Assembly: GCF_007565055.1 (NCBI RefSeq) | Contig: NC_044565.1 | Span: forward strand, 38,835,711-38,899,710 | Length of the DNA: 64,000 bases | From: Rhinopithecus roxellana | Lineage: Eukaryota > Chordata > Mammalia > Primates > Cercopithecidae | Direction: 5' to 3' | In this document: piece after piece, positions 36,196-47,334 of the stretch | How the letters are laid out: each line of letters starts with the position of its first letter | Numbering within the stretch: position 1 is the stretch's first letter | Position numbers and translations under genes: made by a program | The notes under the pieces: model-generated | What the model was told of the DNA's origin: nothing | Database searches by the model: none | What the model saw: the letters and a program-made list of their open reading frames with translations, nothing else

Positions 36196-36436
36196 CTCTG
36201 CAGTGCTCCCTCTCTCTAAACACATGCTCCAAAGATACATTTAGGTTGATTTAGACCTGTCCCATCTAGAAGCCAAAGCAGGAACATTGCTCAGCCTTGG
36301 ACCCTCAGACTTCTCGGGGCCAAGGAAAGTGGCAAAAAAAGGGTCCAGAAACTACTCTCATTGTTTTTTAAAAATCTAAATCTAATAATATGTTTACCTA
36401 TGGAAAGGCCCAGCAAGCAAACTAAAAAGTCTGTTT

Positions 36437-36468
36437 TGTGTGTGTGTGTGGTTTTTTTTTTTTTTTTG
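36437..36468. repeat. (GT)n followed by a T tract
   Basis: About seven GT units run directly into a 15-base T tract. Confidence 0.9.
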
Positions 36469-36555
36469 CCTTTGATTGGAATTTCACTAACTCTGAGCAT
36501 TATCCTCAGTCATTTCATGTTGATCAAAGCTGACAGTTACAGAGATGTATATTTG

Positions 36556-36860
36556 ATTATTATTATTTTTTTTTTTTTGAGACAGAATCTCGCTCTGTCG
36601 CCCAGGCTGGAGTGCAGTGGCGCGATCTCAGCTCACTGCAAGCTCCACCTCCCGGGTTCACACCATTCTCCTGCCTCAGCCTCTTGAGTAGCTGGGACTA
36701 CAGGTGCCCGCCACCACGCCCGGCTAATTTTTTTATATTTTTAGTAGAGACGGGGTTTCACCGTGTTAGCCGGGATGGTCTCGATTCCTGACCTCGTGAT
36801 CCGCCCATCTCGGCCTCCCAAAGTGCTGGGATTACAGGCATAGAGCCACTGTGCCCGGCC
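36556..36860 (-). mobile_element. AluY-like
   Basis: Antisense with a T-rich start; ends 'gagccactgtgcccggcc'. Flanking 'ttgattatt' / 'ttgattaatt'. Confidence 0.92.
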
Positions 36861-36914
36861 TTGATTAATTTTTTTAAATGGGAAAACCCTTTGGTTGACT
36901 AATTTAAAAGACTG

Positions 36915-37140
36915 CCATTTGCTGAAGTAGGTCCTTGTGAAATGCTAAGTGCTTTATCTTATTTACTCCTCTAAGGTATTATAACACTTGTATATTATAT
37001 TAACATTATAATTGTAATACCATTTCCCATTTTGAAAATGAGAAAAACAGAGTATTCTAAAAAGTTAACTAAGATCACCTAGCTGGTAATTGGCAGAACT
37101 GGGATTCAAATTGAAGCATGTCTAATTCCAAAGCTTTCCT
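36915..37140 (-). repeat. MIR
   Basis: Antisense MIR: 'cccattttgaaaatgagaaa', 'agatcacctagctggtaatt', 'gcagaactgggattcaaatt'. Confidence 0.7.
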
Positions 37141-37192
37141 GCACAGCTCAGTTCTACAAATTAATTGAGGGTTGTTGTTGTTGTTGTTTAAA

Positions 37193-37478
37193 TAGACAGG
37201 GTCTCGCTGTGTTGCCTGGGCTGGAGTGCAGTGTGATCCCACTGCTAATCAGCATGCGAGTTTTTGACCTGCTTCATTTCCAACCTGGGCTGGTTCACCT
37301 CTCCTTATGGCAACCTGGTGGTCTCCCGCTCCCAGAAGGTCAACATGGGATGCTCAACTAAGTGTGGACACCCGACTGGCATAGTGCACTACAGCCCCAG
37401 AACTCCTGGGCTCAAGTGATCCTCCCGCCTCAGCCTCCCAAGTGGCTGAGACTACAGGCACACTCCAGCACGCCCAGC
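37193..37478 (-). pseudogene. Full-length retroposed 7SL RNA (SRP RNA) pseudogene
   Basis: Read on the minus strand this follows 7SL RNA from its 5' Alu-like domain through the central S domain and back to the 3' Alu-like end. The S domain is absent from Alu elements; here it is seen as 'ttgacctgcttcatttccaa', 'gcaacctggtggtctcccgc' and 'gtgtggacacccgactggca' on the + strand. It has many substitutions and small indels, and the 3' part has lost the 'gaatagccactgc' stretch. A 9-base target-site duplication (taattgagg at 37162-37170 and 37479-37487) and a GTT-repeat tail (A-rich on the minus strand, 37171-37190) show retroposition. It lacks upstream 7SL promoter elements and is unlikely to make working SRP RNA. 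Confidence 0.88.
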
Positions 37479-37550
37479 TAATTGAGGTTCTATTGCGTGG
37501 CAGGCACAGGGGATTCTATGATGAGAATACTGTCCCTGCATGGAAGAGGC

Positions 37551-37894
37551 TTTTTTTTTTTTTGAGACGGAGTCTCACTCTGTTGCCCAGGCTGGAGTGC
37601 AGTGGCACCATCTCAGCTCACTGCAACCTCTGCCTCTTGTGTTCAAGCAATTCTCCCACCATCTCAGCTCACTGCAACCTCTGCCTCTTGTGTACAAGCA
37701 ATTCTCCTGCCTCAGCCTCCTGAGTAGCTGGGATTACAGGTGCATGCCACCACGCCCAGCTAATTTTTTTGCATTTTTAGTAGAGACAGGGTCTCACCAT
37801 GTGGGTCAGGCTGGTCTCAAACTCCTGGCCTTAGGTTATCCGCCTGTCTTGGCCTCCCAAAGTGCCGGGATTACAGACATGAACCACCACACCA
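37551..37894 (-). mobile_element. AluS-like with internal 51-base tandem duplication
   Basis: Antisense Alu lengthened by a direct duplication of its left-arm sequence: 37606-37656 repeated at 37657-37707 with one mismatch. It lies 72 bases from the 7SL pseudogene, in the same orientation. Confidence 0.92.
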
Positions 37895-38141
37895 TTTGAA
37901 TCTCTGCTCGCTCTATATCAGTTAAGGTACCCACATACTTTTCTGTTTCTCTAGTAAGGGGCCTGTTTATTAAAATTAAAAAATAAGAAAACCATTGCCA
38001 CAAACTCATAACTTCTTGACTCCTTCACAGCCCTCTGAATCTATAATCCAAAGTGTTTTAAAATTTTAAGCTTCGAAATATGAGAAGTTACCATATTTAT
38101 ACTTCAGTATTTATAATAAGGTTTTAAAAGATATCAGACTT

Positions 38142-38434
38142 GTTGCTCATGCCTGTAATCCCAGCACTTTGGGAGGCCAAAGTGAAAGGATCTCCTGACT
38201 TCAGGAGTTAAAGACCAGCCTGGCAACATAGTGAGACCCTGTATCTACAAAAAATGAAAATATTAACCAGTCATGGTGGCTCATGCCGGTAGTTCCAGCT
38301 ATTGGGGAGGTTTAGGTGGGAGGATCTCTTGAACCTCAATGGTTGAGGCTGCAGTCAGCCAGGATTGTGCCACTGCACTCCAGCCTGGGTAACAAAACAA
38401 GACCCTGCAAAAATAATAATAATAATACACACAT
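38142..38434 (+). mobile_element. AluJ-like, slightly 5'-truncated
   Basis: Begins at 'gttgctcatgcctgtaatcc', lacking about 10 bases of the 5' end, and ends in an AAT-repeat tail. Target duplication 'atatcagactt' (38131 and 38435). Confidence 0.9.
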
Positions 38435-38502
38435 ATATCAGACTTTGATTTTCTGAAATCAATTTTTGGTCTTACAGAAATAATAAGGAACTCACTGATT
38501 AT

Positions 38503-38799
38503 TTTTCTTTCTTTTGAGACAGAATCTCACTCTGTCACCCATGCTGGAGTGCAGTAGCGCAATTTCAGCTCACTGCAACCTCTGCCTCCCAGGTTCAAGT
38601 GATTCTTGTGCCTCAGCCTCCTGAGTAGCTGAGATTACAGGCAAGTACTACCACGCCCAGCTAATTTTTTGTATTTTTACTAGAGACAGGGTTTCCCTGT
38701 GTTGGCTAGGCTAGTCTTGAACTTCTAACCTCAAGTGATCCACCCACCTTGGCTTCCCAAAGTGCTGGGATTACAGGCCTGAACCACCACGCCAAGCTG
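38503..38799 (-). mobile_element. AluS/J-like
   Basis: Antisense with an impure T-rich start (tttctttcttttgagaca); ends 'accaccacgccaagc'. Confidence 0.9.
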
Positions 38800-40140
38800 A
38801 CTGATTCTTGATTTAATATATGTAAAGACTGTGGAGCTCAAATGTACAGGCTTACCTATTAATACTTTGATACAAGGTTTTTGTTTTATTTTTGATTTTT
38901 TAAAAATTTTTAATAGAGTTTAAAGTGGGGCACAAGTGCACCCCTTATCTCACAACATTTTAGTAACACCTAAGGCTTGCCAAATTTCTTTTGAAAACTT
39001 CAGTCTGCTAGGTCATGAAAACAGCTCCCAAGCCCCCAGTAAGCTCTTGCCTTTATTGCATAAAATGGAATGAAACAAATATTTCTTCCTTTTGCAAGCA
39101 AACCCAAATAAGCATATGGTTTGAAGAGTGAAAAAGACACAACAAAAATACAAGAATAATTAAGCCCCTCACTAAAATGCTTACTCCAATCACAGGATAC
39201 AGGCAGTCATGAGTCAACATGTGATCCTCACTAAAGACAAAAACAATTCACTCACAGAAAACGCAGCTGCAGCTAATAACATGAGCAATACCAAGAGCAG
39301 ATCTGAATGCACACATGCCAATAAAGAGACTTTTATGATTTCAGTAGAAAGAACTCCACCTTCGACTCCATTCAGGGCCAAGAGCAGTCAGGCAAATGGA
39401 AAAATGTGCTGGAAACAGCGTTGGGACTCTCCAACAAAACATTCCTTCCCTTGTCATTTTGACTATTTGAGACAGCAATGCTTTGGAGTTAGAAGATGAA
39501 GAGTCAAAGTCATCACTCATCCTCGGGGAAAACCCACCCTAGGAATGTGTTATTATAATTGCTTTCTGAGATGCTGGGCCACTCCAGGATACATTTACCA
39601 TTTTCAAACCTCAGGGGATATATGTGATGTGTGCTGCCATCCTTGAGTCACCTGGTAAGGGTGTCCGTGGAAGGCACCATTGTTTTCAAGTTTAATTCCT
39701 GGCTTAAAAGCCTACGTCCCTCTATTATTGACTAAAAGTCAATCAAATACCCCAATAGTGTGTTCCCGTATGTGTCTTGTTTTATTTTGTTTTTTAATCT
39801 GACCCCTAAGCAGAGAAGTTGTGCTAAGGTTGGAGAAGTTTTTAATTCTACTCCAAAAAGTAGAATAAAACAGAGAGGAAGTCCTAGCAAACAGCAGCTC
39901 AGTGTAAACCTTTTAAATCCAGCCTCTTTGTAGGTTAGAGATTTTTCTTTCTTTATTCTTTTATTTCCGTAGATTCAAGATCCAATTCCTAAGCTTCCTA
40001 GTAGAGTTGCAGAGGGAATTAAGCTTATTGGGAGAACCACATAGTTGGGTCCTGTATGTTTGGATGGCAGCCATAATGGCTATCAGAATTCCTCTTTACT
40101 AGTTGCTTTTAGGATTGTCCTAAGTATCATAGGTTCTCTA

Positions 40141-40142
<2 letters not shown>
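38800..40142. other. Intergenic, no feature recognised
   Basis: Repeat-poor for this window. A 96-codon open frame at 39209-39499 has no recognisable domain and is not called as a gene. Confidence 0.5.
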
Positions 40143-40173
<31 letters not shown>

Positions 40174-40450
40174 CCAAAACTCATCCTTTATTTAAAAAAA
40201 AAAAGTTTGTCCATATATTGCTTGCTTGTTACAAATCGTCTACTCCTCCTTCATGGAAAATTCAACAATGTCAATATCAGGGCCATGGTTTTTATGCTCC
40301 ATTCAGCATCTTTCTATGACATTCATTTTAATAAATATAAGTAACTTTGCATTTGGGTCATACCTATTTACAGTAGCTATCTGTGTTAAAATTATCATAT
40401 TGATCACTTTCAAAGCCACCCAGGAAGGCAAAAACAAGGACTCACAGACT
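40143..40450 (-). pseudogene. 3' end of an unidentified processed retrocopy
   Basis: On the minus strand an AATAAA (40187-40192) is followed after 13 bases by a pure 31-base A tract (40143-40173). That is the geometry of a polyadenylated mRNA end copied into DNA, and the sequence next to it is not Alu or L1. In one minus-strand frame a stretch at about 40258-40424 reads for 56 codons with a single stop, but I do not recognise the protein. The right border and target-site duplication were not found, so the extent is a guess. It may instead be an L1-mobilised non-coding transcript. Confidence 0.4.
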
Positions 40451-40675
40451 CAACAAGAGGCAATGACAAAACTTCAGGGAAATTCCAAAGGTGGATCAAG
40501 TTTTTGTGAACATAAAATCTGAATCCAGGTCTGACAGCTAGCCATGCAAGGTCATACTTTCCCCACACCCCTCCTCTTTGATAGGCATTGTCATCTAGAG
40601 CGATAGCCTCAAAATAAACTGAACATTGTGGCCCATAGCTTAACTCCGTTCCAACCTCTATTTCAAAGTAAACTT

Positions 40676-40970
40676 GGGCTAGGAATGGTGGCTCACGCCT
40701 GTAATCCCAGCACTTTGGGAAGCCAAGGTGGGCGGATCACCTCAGGTCAGGAGTTCGAGACCAGCCTGGCCAACATGGTAAAACCTCCGTCTCTACTAAA
40801 AATACAAAAATTAGCTGGGGGTGGTGGCATGCACCTGTAATCTCAGCTACTCAGAGGCTGAGGCAGGAGGACTGCTTGAACCCAGAAGTTGGAGGTTACA
40901 GTGAGCCGAGATCGCACCACTGCACTCCAGCCTGGGTGAGACAGTGAGACTTCATCTCGAACAAACAAAG
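40676..40970 (+). mobile_element. AluS-like
   Basis: Starts gggctaggaatggtggctca. Target duplication 'aaagtaaacttgg' on both sides (the later copy at about 40971). Confidence 0.92.
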
Positions 40971-41154
40971 AAAGTAAACTTGGAGTGGGGCCCGTGCAAG
41001 TTTTATTTTTTTATTTTAATTTTTTGACTCATACTTTAGCTTCTTTATGCATTAAAGGGGATAATCCCACCCATTCTCCTGTTTCACAGGCATTTTTTAG
41101 GGTCAAAGGAGGTCTTTAAAAGGGCTTTTTAAAAAGTGAGGGCTTATTATCATG

Positions 41155-41632
41155 GTGGGCTGAATAATGATCCCCCAGAGATGTCTACATCCTAATCCCT
41201 AGAAACTATGAATATGTTAGGTTACATGCAAAAGGGAATCCAGTTTGCAGATGGAACTGAGCTTGCCACTCAGCTGACTTTAAAATAAGGAGAGTATCTT
41301 GGATTATCCAATGCAATCACAAGAGAACTGAAATGAGGAAGAGGGAGGCAGAAGAATGAGTGTCAGAGTGATGTGATGTGAGAAAGGCCTGACCAGCCAT
41401 GACTGACTTTGAAGAAGGAACAGGCCATGAAGCAAGAATGTGGTGGCAAAAGGTAAGAAAATGGATTCTCCTTGAGCCTCCAGAAAGGTGCACAGCCCTG
41501 CTGACACCTTGATTTTAGATGAGTGAGATTCATTTTGTTCTTCTGACCTCCAGGACTATAAGATAATAAATTTGCACGGTTTTAAGCCACTAAGTTTGTG
41601 GTGTCACATAGCCATTGGAAACTAACACAATT
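41155..41632 (+). mobile_element. Solo LTR, MLT1-like (ERVL-MaLR)
   Basis: About 478 bases begin 'tggtgggctgaataatgatc' and end near 'ggaaactaacac', as MaLR LTRs do. Near the 3' side are 'tgctgacaccttgattttag', a polyadenylation signal AATAAA at 41565-41570 and 'ttaagccactaagtttgtgg'. No internal retroviral sequence or second LTR is next to it, so it is a solo LTR. It is old and heavily substituted. Confidence 0.75.
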
Positions 41633-41780
41633 ATTAAGATGATTGAACTTCCAAGGACTGAAACAAGTTCTAGATGGATTCTGAGAGCTGAGTGAAATAC
41701 AGTGAGCAGCTCCCCTACCCCACATCACCCCCTTCACTCCCCAGCGTCTGCCTTGTAGGTCAGCAAAGCGCATCCAACAA

Positions 41781-41928
41781 CAGAAAGACAGCAGGTCCCG
41801 CAGGAGCACAGCAGCCAACCCGAGAGTGATGTAGCTGGGACTGGAGCTGTCCCTGGGATACCTGAGTAAGGGCCCATGCTAAAAATGACAGGAAGCTCAT
41901 ATCTGTCCCATATGTTCAATGGGAACAC
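41781..41928. repeat. Copy A of a ~150-base duplicated segment
   Basis: Aligns with 44581-44737 at roughly 80 % identity by eye, from 'gaaagacagcaggtcc' to 'gttcaatgggaaca', with shared 'gggcccatgctaaaaat'. Both copies are in the same orientation, 2.8 kb apart. It is not a repeat family I recognise. Confidence 0.65.
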
Positions 41929-41989
41929 CACCACTGTTACCAAAGTAGGCAGATGATCCTTGCATTCTGTCCCTTCCACTAGAACAACA

Positions 41990-42710
41990 GCATCCACTTT
42001 GTCTCTTTTCGTTCCCTCTACTCTTTTCAGTCTCCTCCAGGCTTCCCCAAACTAATTTCCTTGTTAGCAGGAGTTGGAGCTAGCCAAGAATCTACCGAAT
42101 CCCCGAGGGCCAAATGCCCAGGAACACCTCTGTGAGTCAGGTTCCAGATTCACAAATGGGGAGGAGTAACTGAGCAACTTCATTCTTATTCTATTCTTGC
42201 TGTAAGATCATTCCTCCTTCACATATATCTCATCAGAGGGCCTCCAGGGACAGAGGCAGAGCAAATGCCAGATTTTAAAATTATTTTCCTCTGGCTGTGC
42301 ATTAACTTTCTATTTCAGTCTTGACCCAAAGCCTGCTCAAAATATAAAGCTTGAGGGGAATTCCAAAGGTGGATCAGAGCCAAACTGATTTTTGTCCACA
42401 TCTTCAGGCCCCAGTTCTCCCTCACCTCCAGCAGCCTCATCATTAGAGTGAAAATCCTGCCTTGGAGCATCCCCTATTCCTGCAGATTTACAGGCACCCA
42501 GCACCCCAGCCAGGCCTGAACCACTCTTTCCTGGTCAATTCAGCTTCCACAGGAGCGTCCACTCTGACCCACATTCCTGGAACGATTTCTTTTGCAAATC
42601 AGCAGGTTTTAAGCAAACAAGGGCACATTTCAGGACATTGAACTATGCAATTAGCTGAGGGTAAATTTGGCAAAGCATCTGGTCTGCTTACTAAAATGGA
42701 AATGGGAAAA
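41990..42710. other. Intergenic, no feature recognised
   Basis: Unique-looking sequence. A 20-base match 'gaattccaaaggtggatca' (42357) to 40483 was noticed but not explained. Confidence 0.5.
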
Positions 42711-42720
42711 AAAAGTACAG

Positions 42721-43028
42721 CTTTTTTTTTTTTTTTTTTTTTTTTTGAGACGGAGTCTCACTCTGTTGCTGGGGCTGTAGTGCAGTGGCCCGATCTCAGC
42801 TCACTGCAAGCTCCGCCTCCCGGGTTCACGCCATTCTCCTGCCTCAGCCTCCCGAGTAGCTGGGACTACAGGCGCCCGCCACCTCGCCCGGCTAGTTTTT
42901 TGTATTTTTTAGTAGAGACGGGGTTTCACAGTGTTAGCCAGGATGGTCTCGATCTCCTGACCTCGTGATCCGCCCGTCTCGGCCTCCCAAAGTGCTGGGA
43001 TTACAGGCTTGAGCCACCGCACCCGGCC
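42721..43028 (-). mobile_element. AluYR (Old World monkey type)
   Basis: Nearly intact antisense element with a 25-base T tract and end 'gagccaccgcacccggcc'. A perfect 15-base target duplication aaaagtacagctttt stands at 42711-42725 and 43029-43043. Confidence 0.95.
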
Positions 43029-43044
43029 AAAAGTACAGCTTTTA

Positions 43045-43750
43045 AAATTAAACACTCACTTTGTAAGGTCAATTCCGTGCAAATCTTCTTGAAATGACAC
43101 AGGCACTGGCTCTGTACAAGAGGGTGGAAGGACTAGGATTCTCGGGGCTGCTCAGGAGCACAGTTCACTGATTGGGGCAGACACTGAACATGAGACCAAC
43201 ATAATTCAGTGGTGCCAGAGAATGACAACAAATAACCAACTGTCTTTTGTTGGTGTCTCCAAAATCAACTTTCAGTAGGTTTTCACATTTTATTAACTTT
43301 GAGCAGTAAAACTGCTAAAAGGATACACTGTGTTAATCAAATTAAAAGGTATATTTCCTCATCTCTTGGGTCTTAGAACCCATATTTTATATTAAAAGCT
43401 GTGTCCCACTCTTCTGTTGTATAAAGCAAGGTCAAAAGCACAGGCCAATGAGACTATAAAAGGGCAAAGTCGTGGTGGCAAATATACTTATTATTAGACT
43501 TTTGAGTTACTTCCATTTCATGAATATTTTTGTTGAAGTTTTATCATCTCCTCTGAGAATCAGAAAGGCCAGTTTGAGATAGTATTTCCAAAGACTACAG
43601 TAAGATAATATATATAATAGCAGGACAATCAGGGAAGTAGGTTTTCAGGAGAAAGAAGTGGGGGAAGAAATAAGGGAATGTAGAAGTCTAATCAATGTTA
43701 TCATTTCCCCACTTTTACAGCAGTGGCATCCCCTGATGCAATGGAAATTA
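43045..43750. other. Intergenic, no feature recognised
   Basis: AT-rich DNA with no repeat or gene that I can name. Confidence 0.55.
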
Positions 43751-43756
43751 TTAATC

Positions 43757-44072
43757 AAGCTGGGCATGGTGGCTTACACCTATAATCCTAGCACTTTGGG
43801 AGGCCAAGGCAGGAGGATCACTTGAGCCAGGAGTTCAAGATCAGCCTAGGCAACATGGTGAAACCCCATGTCTACATAAAATACCAAAAAAATTAGCTGG
43901 GCATGGTGGCACACACGTAGCTGTAGTAGCTGTAGTCCCAGCTACTCAGGAGGCTAGGGTGGGAGGATTGCTTGAGCCTGGGAGGCAGAAGTTGTAGTAA
44001 GCTGAGATCATGCCATTGCACTCCAGCCTGCGTGACAGGTGAAACTCTGTCTCAAAAAAAAAAAAAAAAAAA
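43757..44072 (+). mobile_element. AluJ-like
   Basis: Starts 'agctgggcatggtggctta', diverged, with a short internal duplication 'gtagctgtagtagctgtagt' near 43917, and a pure A tail. Confidence 0.9.
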
Positions 44073-44457
44073 TTATGAATTAGTTGGGAAAGCCATGACT
44101 GCTCTTCATTTATGTTTCATTCTGCTTGTCTGAGGAATTTTTATGTAATTCTCCACCAGCTCACTCTATAGTATGACAGTCCATTTTGGTCAAAGTCAAA
44201 CTATTCCAAACAATATGGAAAACAGGAGTAAAAACAGGATTTCAGTAGTGACAAATACAGACTTGAAGCCATGAGAACATATCAAAACCCTCAAACAGAA
44301 GCTGGAAACCATGAAGAGGTTACATAACGTAAAGGGTATTAGTGGGCCACAAACTGAACAAAAGTAAGCAGGTCTTAGAAGAGCAAGGATAGTCCTTGGG
44401 AGGCAAGAAACAAGAACAGAACATGTGTGCACTGCATGTAATTGGGGGAGTTAGCTG

Positions 44458-44838
44458 CTAGCTCCATGTGACTATTTTTAATTTAATTAAATGTAAATAA
44501 AAGTTTAAATTCAGTTCCTTGGTCACACACATCACATTTCAAATGTTCAGCAGTCACCTACGGCTGCTAGTGGCTGATAAGAGAAAGACAGCAAGACAGT
44601 AGGTCCAGCAGGAACACGGCAGTCAACCAGAGTGTGGCACAGCCAGAATCGGAGCTGCTCCCAGGATACCCTGAGAAGGGGCCCATGCTAAAAATAACAG
44701 GAGGCTCATATGCATCCCAACTGTTCAATGGGAACATCCTCTAACCCCCAGAACAGGAAAGCACAGATATAGGTTCCCATCATTGCAGAAAATTCTAATG
44801 GATGGTGCTGCTCTAGAGAAAGACGGCCCTGCAGATGG
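44458..44838. mobile_element. hAT-type MITE interrupted by a ~175-base insert
   Basis: The left part (44458-44577: 'tagctgctagctccatgtga' to 'ctgctagtggct') and the right part (about 44755-44838: 'gcacagatataggttcccat' to 'tggatggtgctgctctagag') belong to one nonautonomous DNA element. Between them lies a foreign segment that is also present near 41781. Confidence 0.55.
44581..44737. repeat. Copy B of a ~150-base duplicated segment, inside a hAT MITE
   Basis: Second copy of the segment at 41781-41928. Because it splits a DNA transposon remnant, this copy is likely the inserted one. Ends: 'gaaagacagcaagacagtag' and 'gttcaatgggaaca'. Confidence 0.65.
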
Positions 44839-45108
44839 TCTGGAAAGGCACCAACCAAATCATTAGAAAATGAAACTTTGAAAAATGCAATAAAAGTGAA
44901 ATTAAGTTTCTTAAGCTTTGAAGGGAGAATGGTGAAGAGTGGCTTTAGGCTTTAAAATGGTGATAACTGTTGCGTGAAGACCAGATGTTTTCCACTTGTT
45001 TCGAGAGCTAAGGCAGGAAATGTTAACTTAGTCATAGAAAAACTCTCCTTTCCTTGTGAGGTGACTAGATGCTGGAATGGGAAGGAACACTTTCAAATCA
45101 GTATCCTA

Positions 45109-45412
45109 GGCCAGCCATGGTGGCTCATGCCTGTAATCCCAGTGCTTTGGGAGGCCAAGGCAGGTGGATCATCTGAGGTCAGGGGTTCAAGACCAGCCTG
45201 GCCAAACTGGTGAAACCCCCGTCTCTACTAAAAATACAAAAATTAGCCGGGCACAGTGACATGTGCCTGTAATCCCAGCTACCCAGGAGACTGAGGCAGG
45301 AAAATTACTTGAATCCGGGAGGCGGAGGTTGCAGTGAGCCAAGATCCTGCCATTGCACTCCAGCCTGGGCGACAAGAGCAAACTTGTCTCAAAAAAAAAA
45401 AAAAAAAAAAAA
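45109..45412 (+). mobile_element. AluS-like
   Basis: Starts ggccagccatggtggctc and ends in a long A tail. Target duplication 'aatcagtatcct' / 'aatctgtatcct'. Confidence 0.92.
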
Positions 45413-45834
45413 ATCTGTATCCTGGGAAATACATAAAAAGAAGGTAGCAACTTAACATCTAGGGTTTCGGATTTGGGGGACTGACTAGAATGAACTTTGC
45501 CTCAATCATCTATTTGCTTTGTCTGTTTAAGTCCTATATATGGAGGATGCAAATGATAGGCACAAATAAGGAAGGACCACTGCATGAATCCCAGAGGTTT
45601 TTGTTTAGGTTGTCTTCTCCAAAGGAGCCTATAATGCCAAAACAAAGCCTTCACTCTTGACCTCAAAATCTAGCCACTTTTGCTTCACCCCACAATCTCC
45701 TTTGTTTCCAAAGGGAATTAGAAAAGCTCCCCTCAGACTTTCTTTCAAGCAGCTTTTTCCATCTTTATTGAGAAGCTCCAGAGACAGAGCCTGCCGTAAG
45801 GCCAGATGTGCTGACTAAATTAGCATGGTTATGG

Positions 45835-45945
45835 CATGATGCAGCGGTTACGAGCCTACACTTTGGAATCAGACAGCCCTGGATTTGAGTTCCAGTACTT
45901 TGTCTTAACTAGCTGGGTAACCTTGGGCAAGTCACTTAACCTTCA
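45835..45945 (+). repeat. MIR
   Basis: Sense MIR: 'tttggaatcagacagccctg', 'gtaaccttgggcaagtcact'. Confidence 0.8.
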
Positions 45946-46564
45946 TATTAGATATAGCTCTCTTGATTTCAAGTTACATTTTCTTCAGCAGAATTGAAAG
46001 CTGATTGGTTTATGTACTTGGAAAACCCAAGAGGTCTGCTCTCCATGCATAAGGAATCTATATTTTAGGATCCCTTACAATACTCCTCTTCTGATACCAA
46101 TTTGTTTATTAGTCTCTTTTTAGCAACTGACAAAACTCCAACACAAATATAAAGTTTATAGGCTTATGCAACCTGGATGATTCAAGAGCACAGAAAACTT
46201 CAGGCATGGCTGCATCAAGGGGCCCAAATGATCTTTTTCTTTCTACCCTTCAGATAAGCATGCTCTACATGTTGAGAATGGTGACCACCAGAAGCCCCAG
46301 ACTTACCTCACAACTTCCAGGAAACAAGGATCAAATCTTCCCTGGTAGAAAAGCTCTAGGGAAGTTTCTGTTTGACCCAGCGTGGATCAAGGCCTATTGA
46401 TGGACCATTCATTGTGACCAACAAGATAAGATGTTCTGACTGACCAAGGCTGGATACATGTTCATCCCTCCGACTAAGGGTAGACTGAATAATTCAAACT
46501 GCACAGGATGAGTTCCCCACCAGGAGAGGGGTTTTGGGTTCCAGATGGTCCATAACAACATGCT

Positions 46565-46700
46565 CACTACAACTTCTCAGTCTCCATTTCCTCACCTGTC
46601 AAACAGGGATAGAATACTTTTCTCACAGGATGAGGATGAGATTAAATAACTTATATAAAGGCATCTGGAACACTGCTCAAATGATGACAGCTAATATTTT
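46565..46700 (+). repeat. MIR
   Basis: Sense MIR 3' half: 'cagtctccatttcctcacct', 'tgagattaaataacttatat'. Confidence 0.65.
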
Positions 46701-46704
46701 GCCA

Positions 46705-47267
46705 AACAATAATTTACTATTATTTTGTTTAGGACATGTGGTGGCTTTGTAATATGTCAGCTTGGCTAGGCTGAACTACATTTCATAGAATTCCCTTTCC
46801 TATACGTTTCTGGTTAGGCTGTGCCAATAGAGAAATTCTTGTGTGAGATTTGGAAGTTAAGCAGCTGTCATTTTGTCACTCACAAAGGTTATCCTTTATC
46901 CGCTGGTTCACTTTGTTGGTAAGCAGTAGTGGTCAAGTCGACAGCAGTTCTGCCTTCCCGTGGATCCTTCTTCAGCTTCTCCAACTTTCAGGCCAAATGT
47001 GTGTTTAGTTCCATGACAGAGGGTGCCAGCTTCTCTTGAAGGACACACAAACCATCCAGTCAGAGGCAGTGGAACTGACACTGATTTATATCCTTCTTCA
47101 TAGTTTCCACTTTATGCTTGTAGGTTCCAGCTTGTCCTTTTTCTCACCTGTACTTACCAACTATCTTTTCCAAGGACTTCAAACTCCATCATTAGACACA
47201 AAGATGATAGCCTCGCAGACTCCTTACCCAGCTCCCGTAATTGTAGAAGGTTAAATTGCTCCCCCCT

Positions 47268-47298
<31 letters not shown>

Positions 47299-47330
47299 CC
47301 CTGTAAGGGGTTCTACTTCTCTCGTTAGAC
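46705..47330. other. Probable old repeat of unassigned family
   Basis: Ends 'cgttagactctgactaata', which resembles the terminal phrase of some mammalian interspersed repeats, but I could not assign a family. The CA microsatellite at 47275 lies within it. Confidence 0.35.
47275..47298. repeat. (CA)n microsatellite with ATAC lead-in
   Basis: 'acatacatacac' followed by pure CA repeats to 47298. Confidence 0.95.
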
Positions 47331-47334
47331 TCTG

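Noticed and set aside
39209..39499. 96-codon open frame in repeat-poor DNA
   Set aside because: No domain, no splice or promoter context and no codon pattern that stands out. Conservation could not be tested.
40478..42380. 20-base exact match between 40483 and 42357
   Set aside because: Too short and the flanks do not align; may be chance or a tiny repeat remnant.
47278..47298. Possible functional Z-DNA element at the CA repeat
   Set aside because: An ordinary short microsatellite without nearby promoter features.
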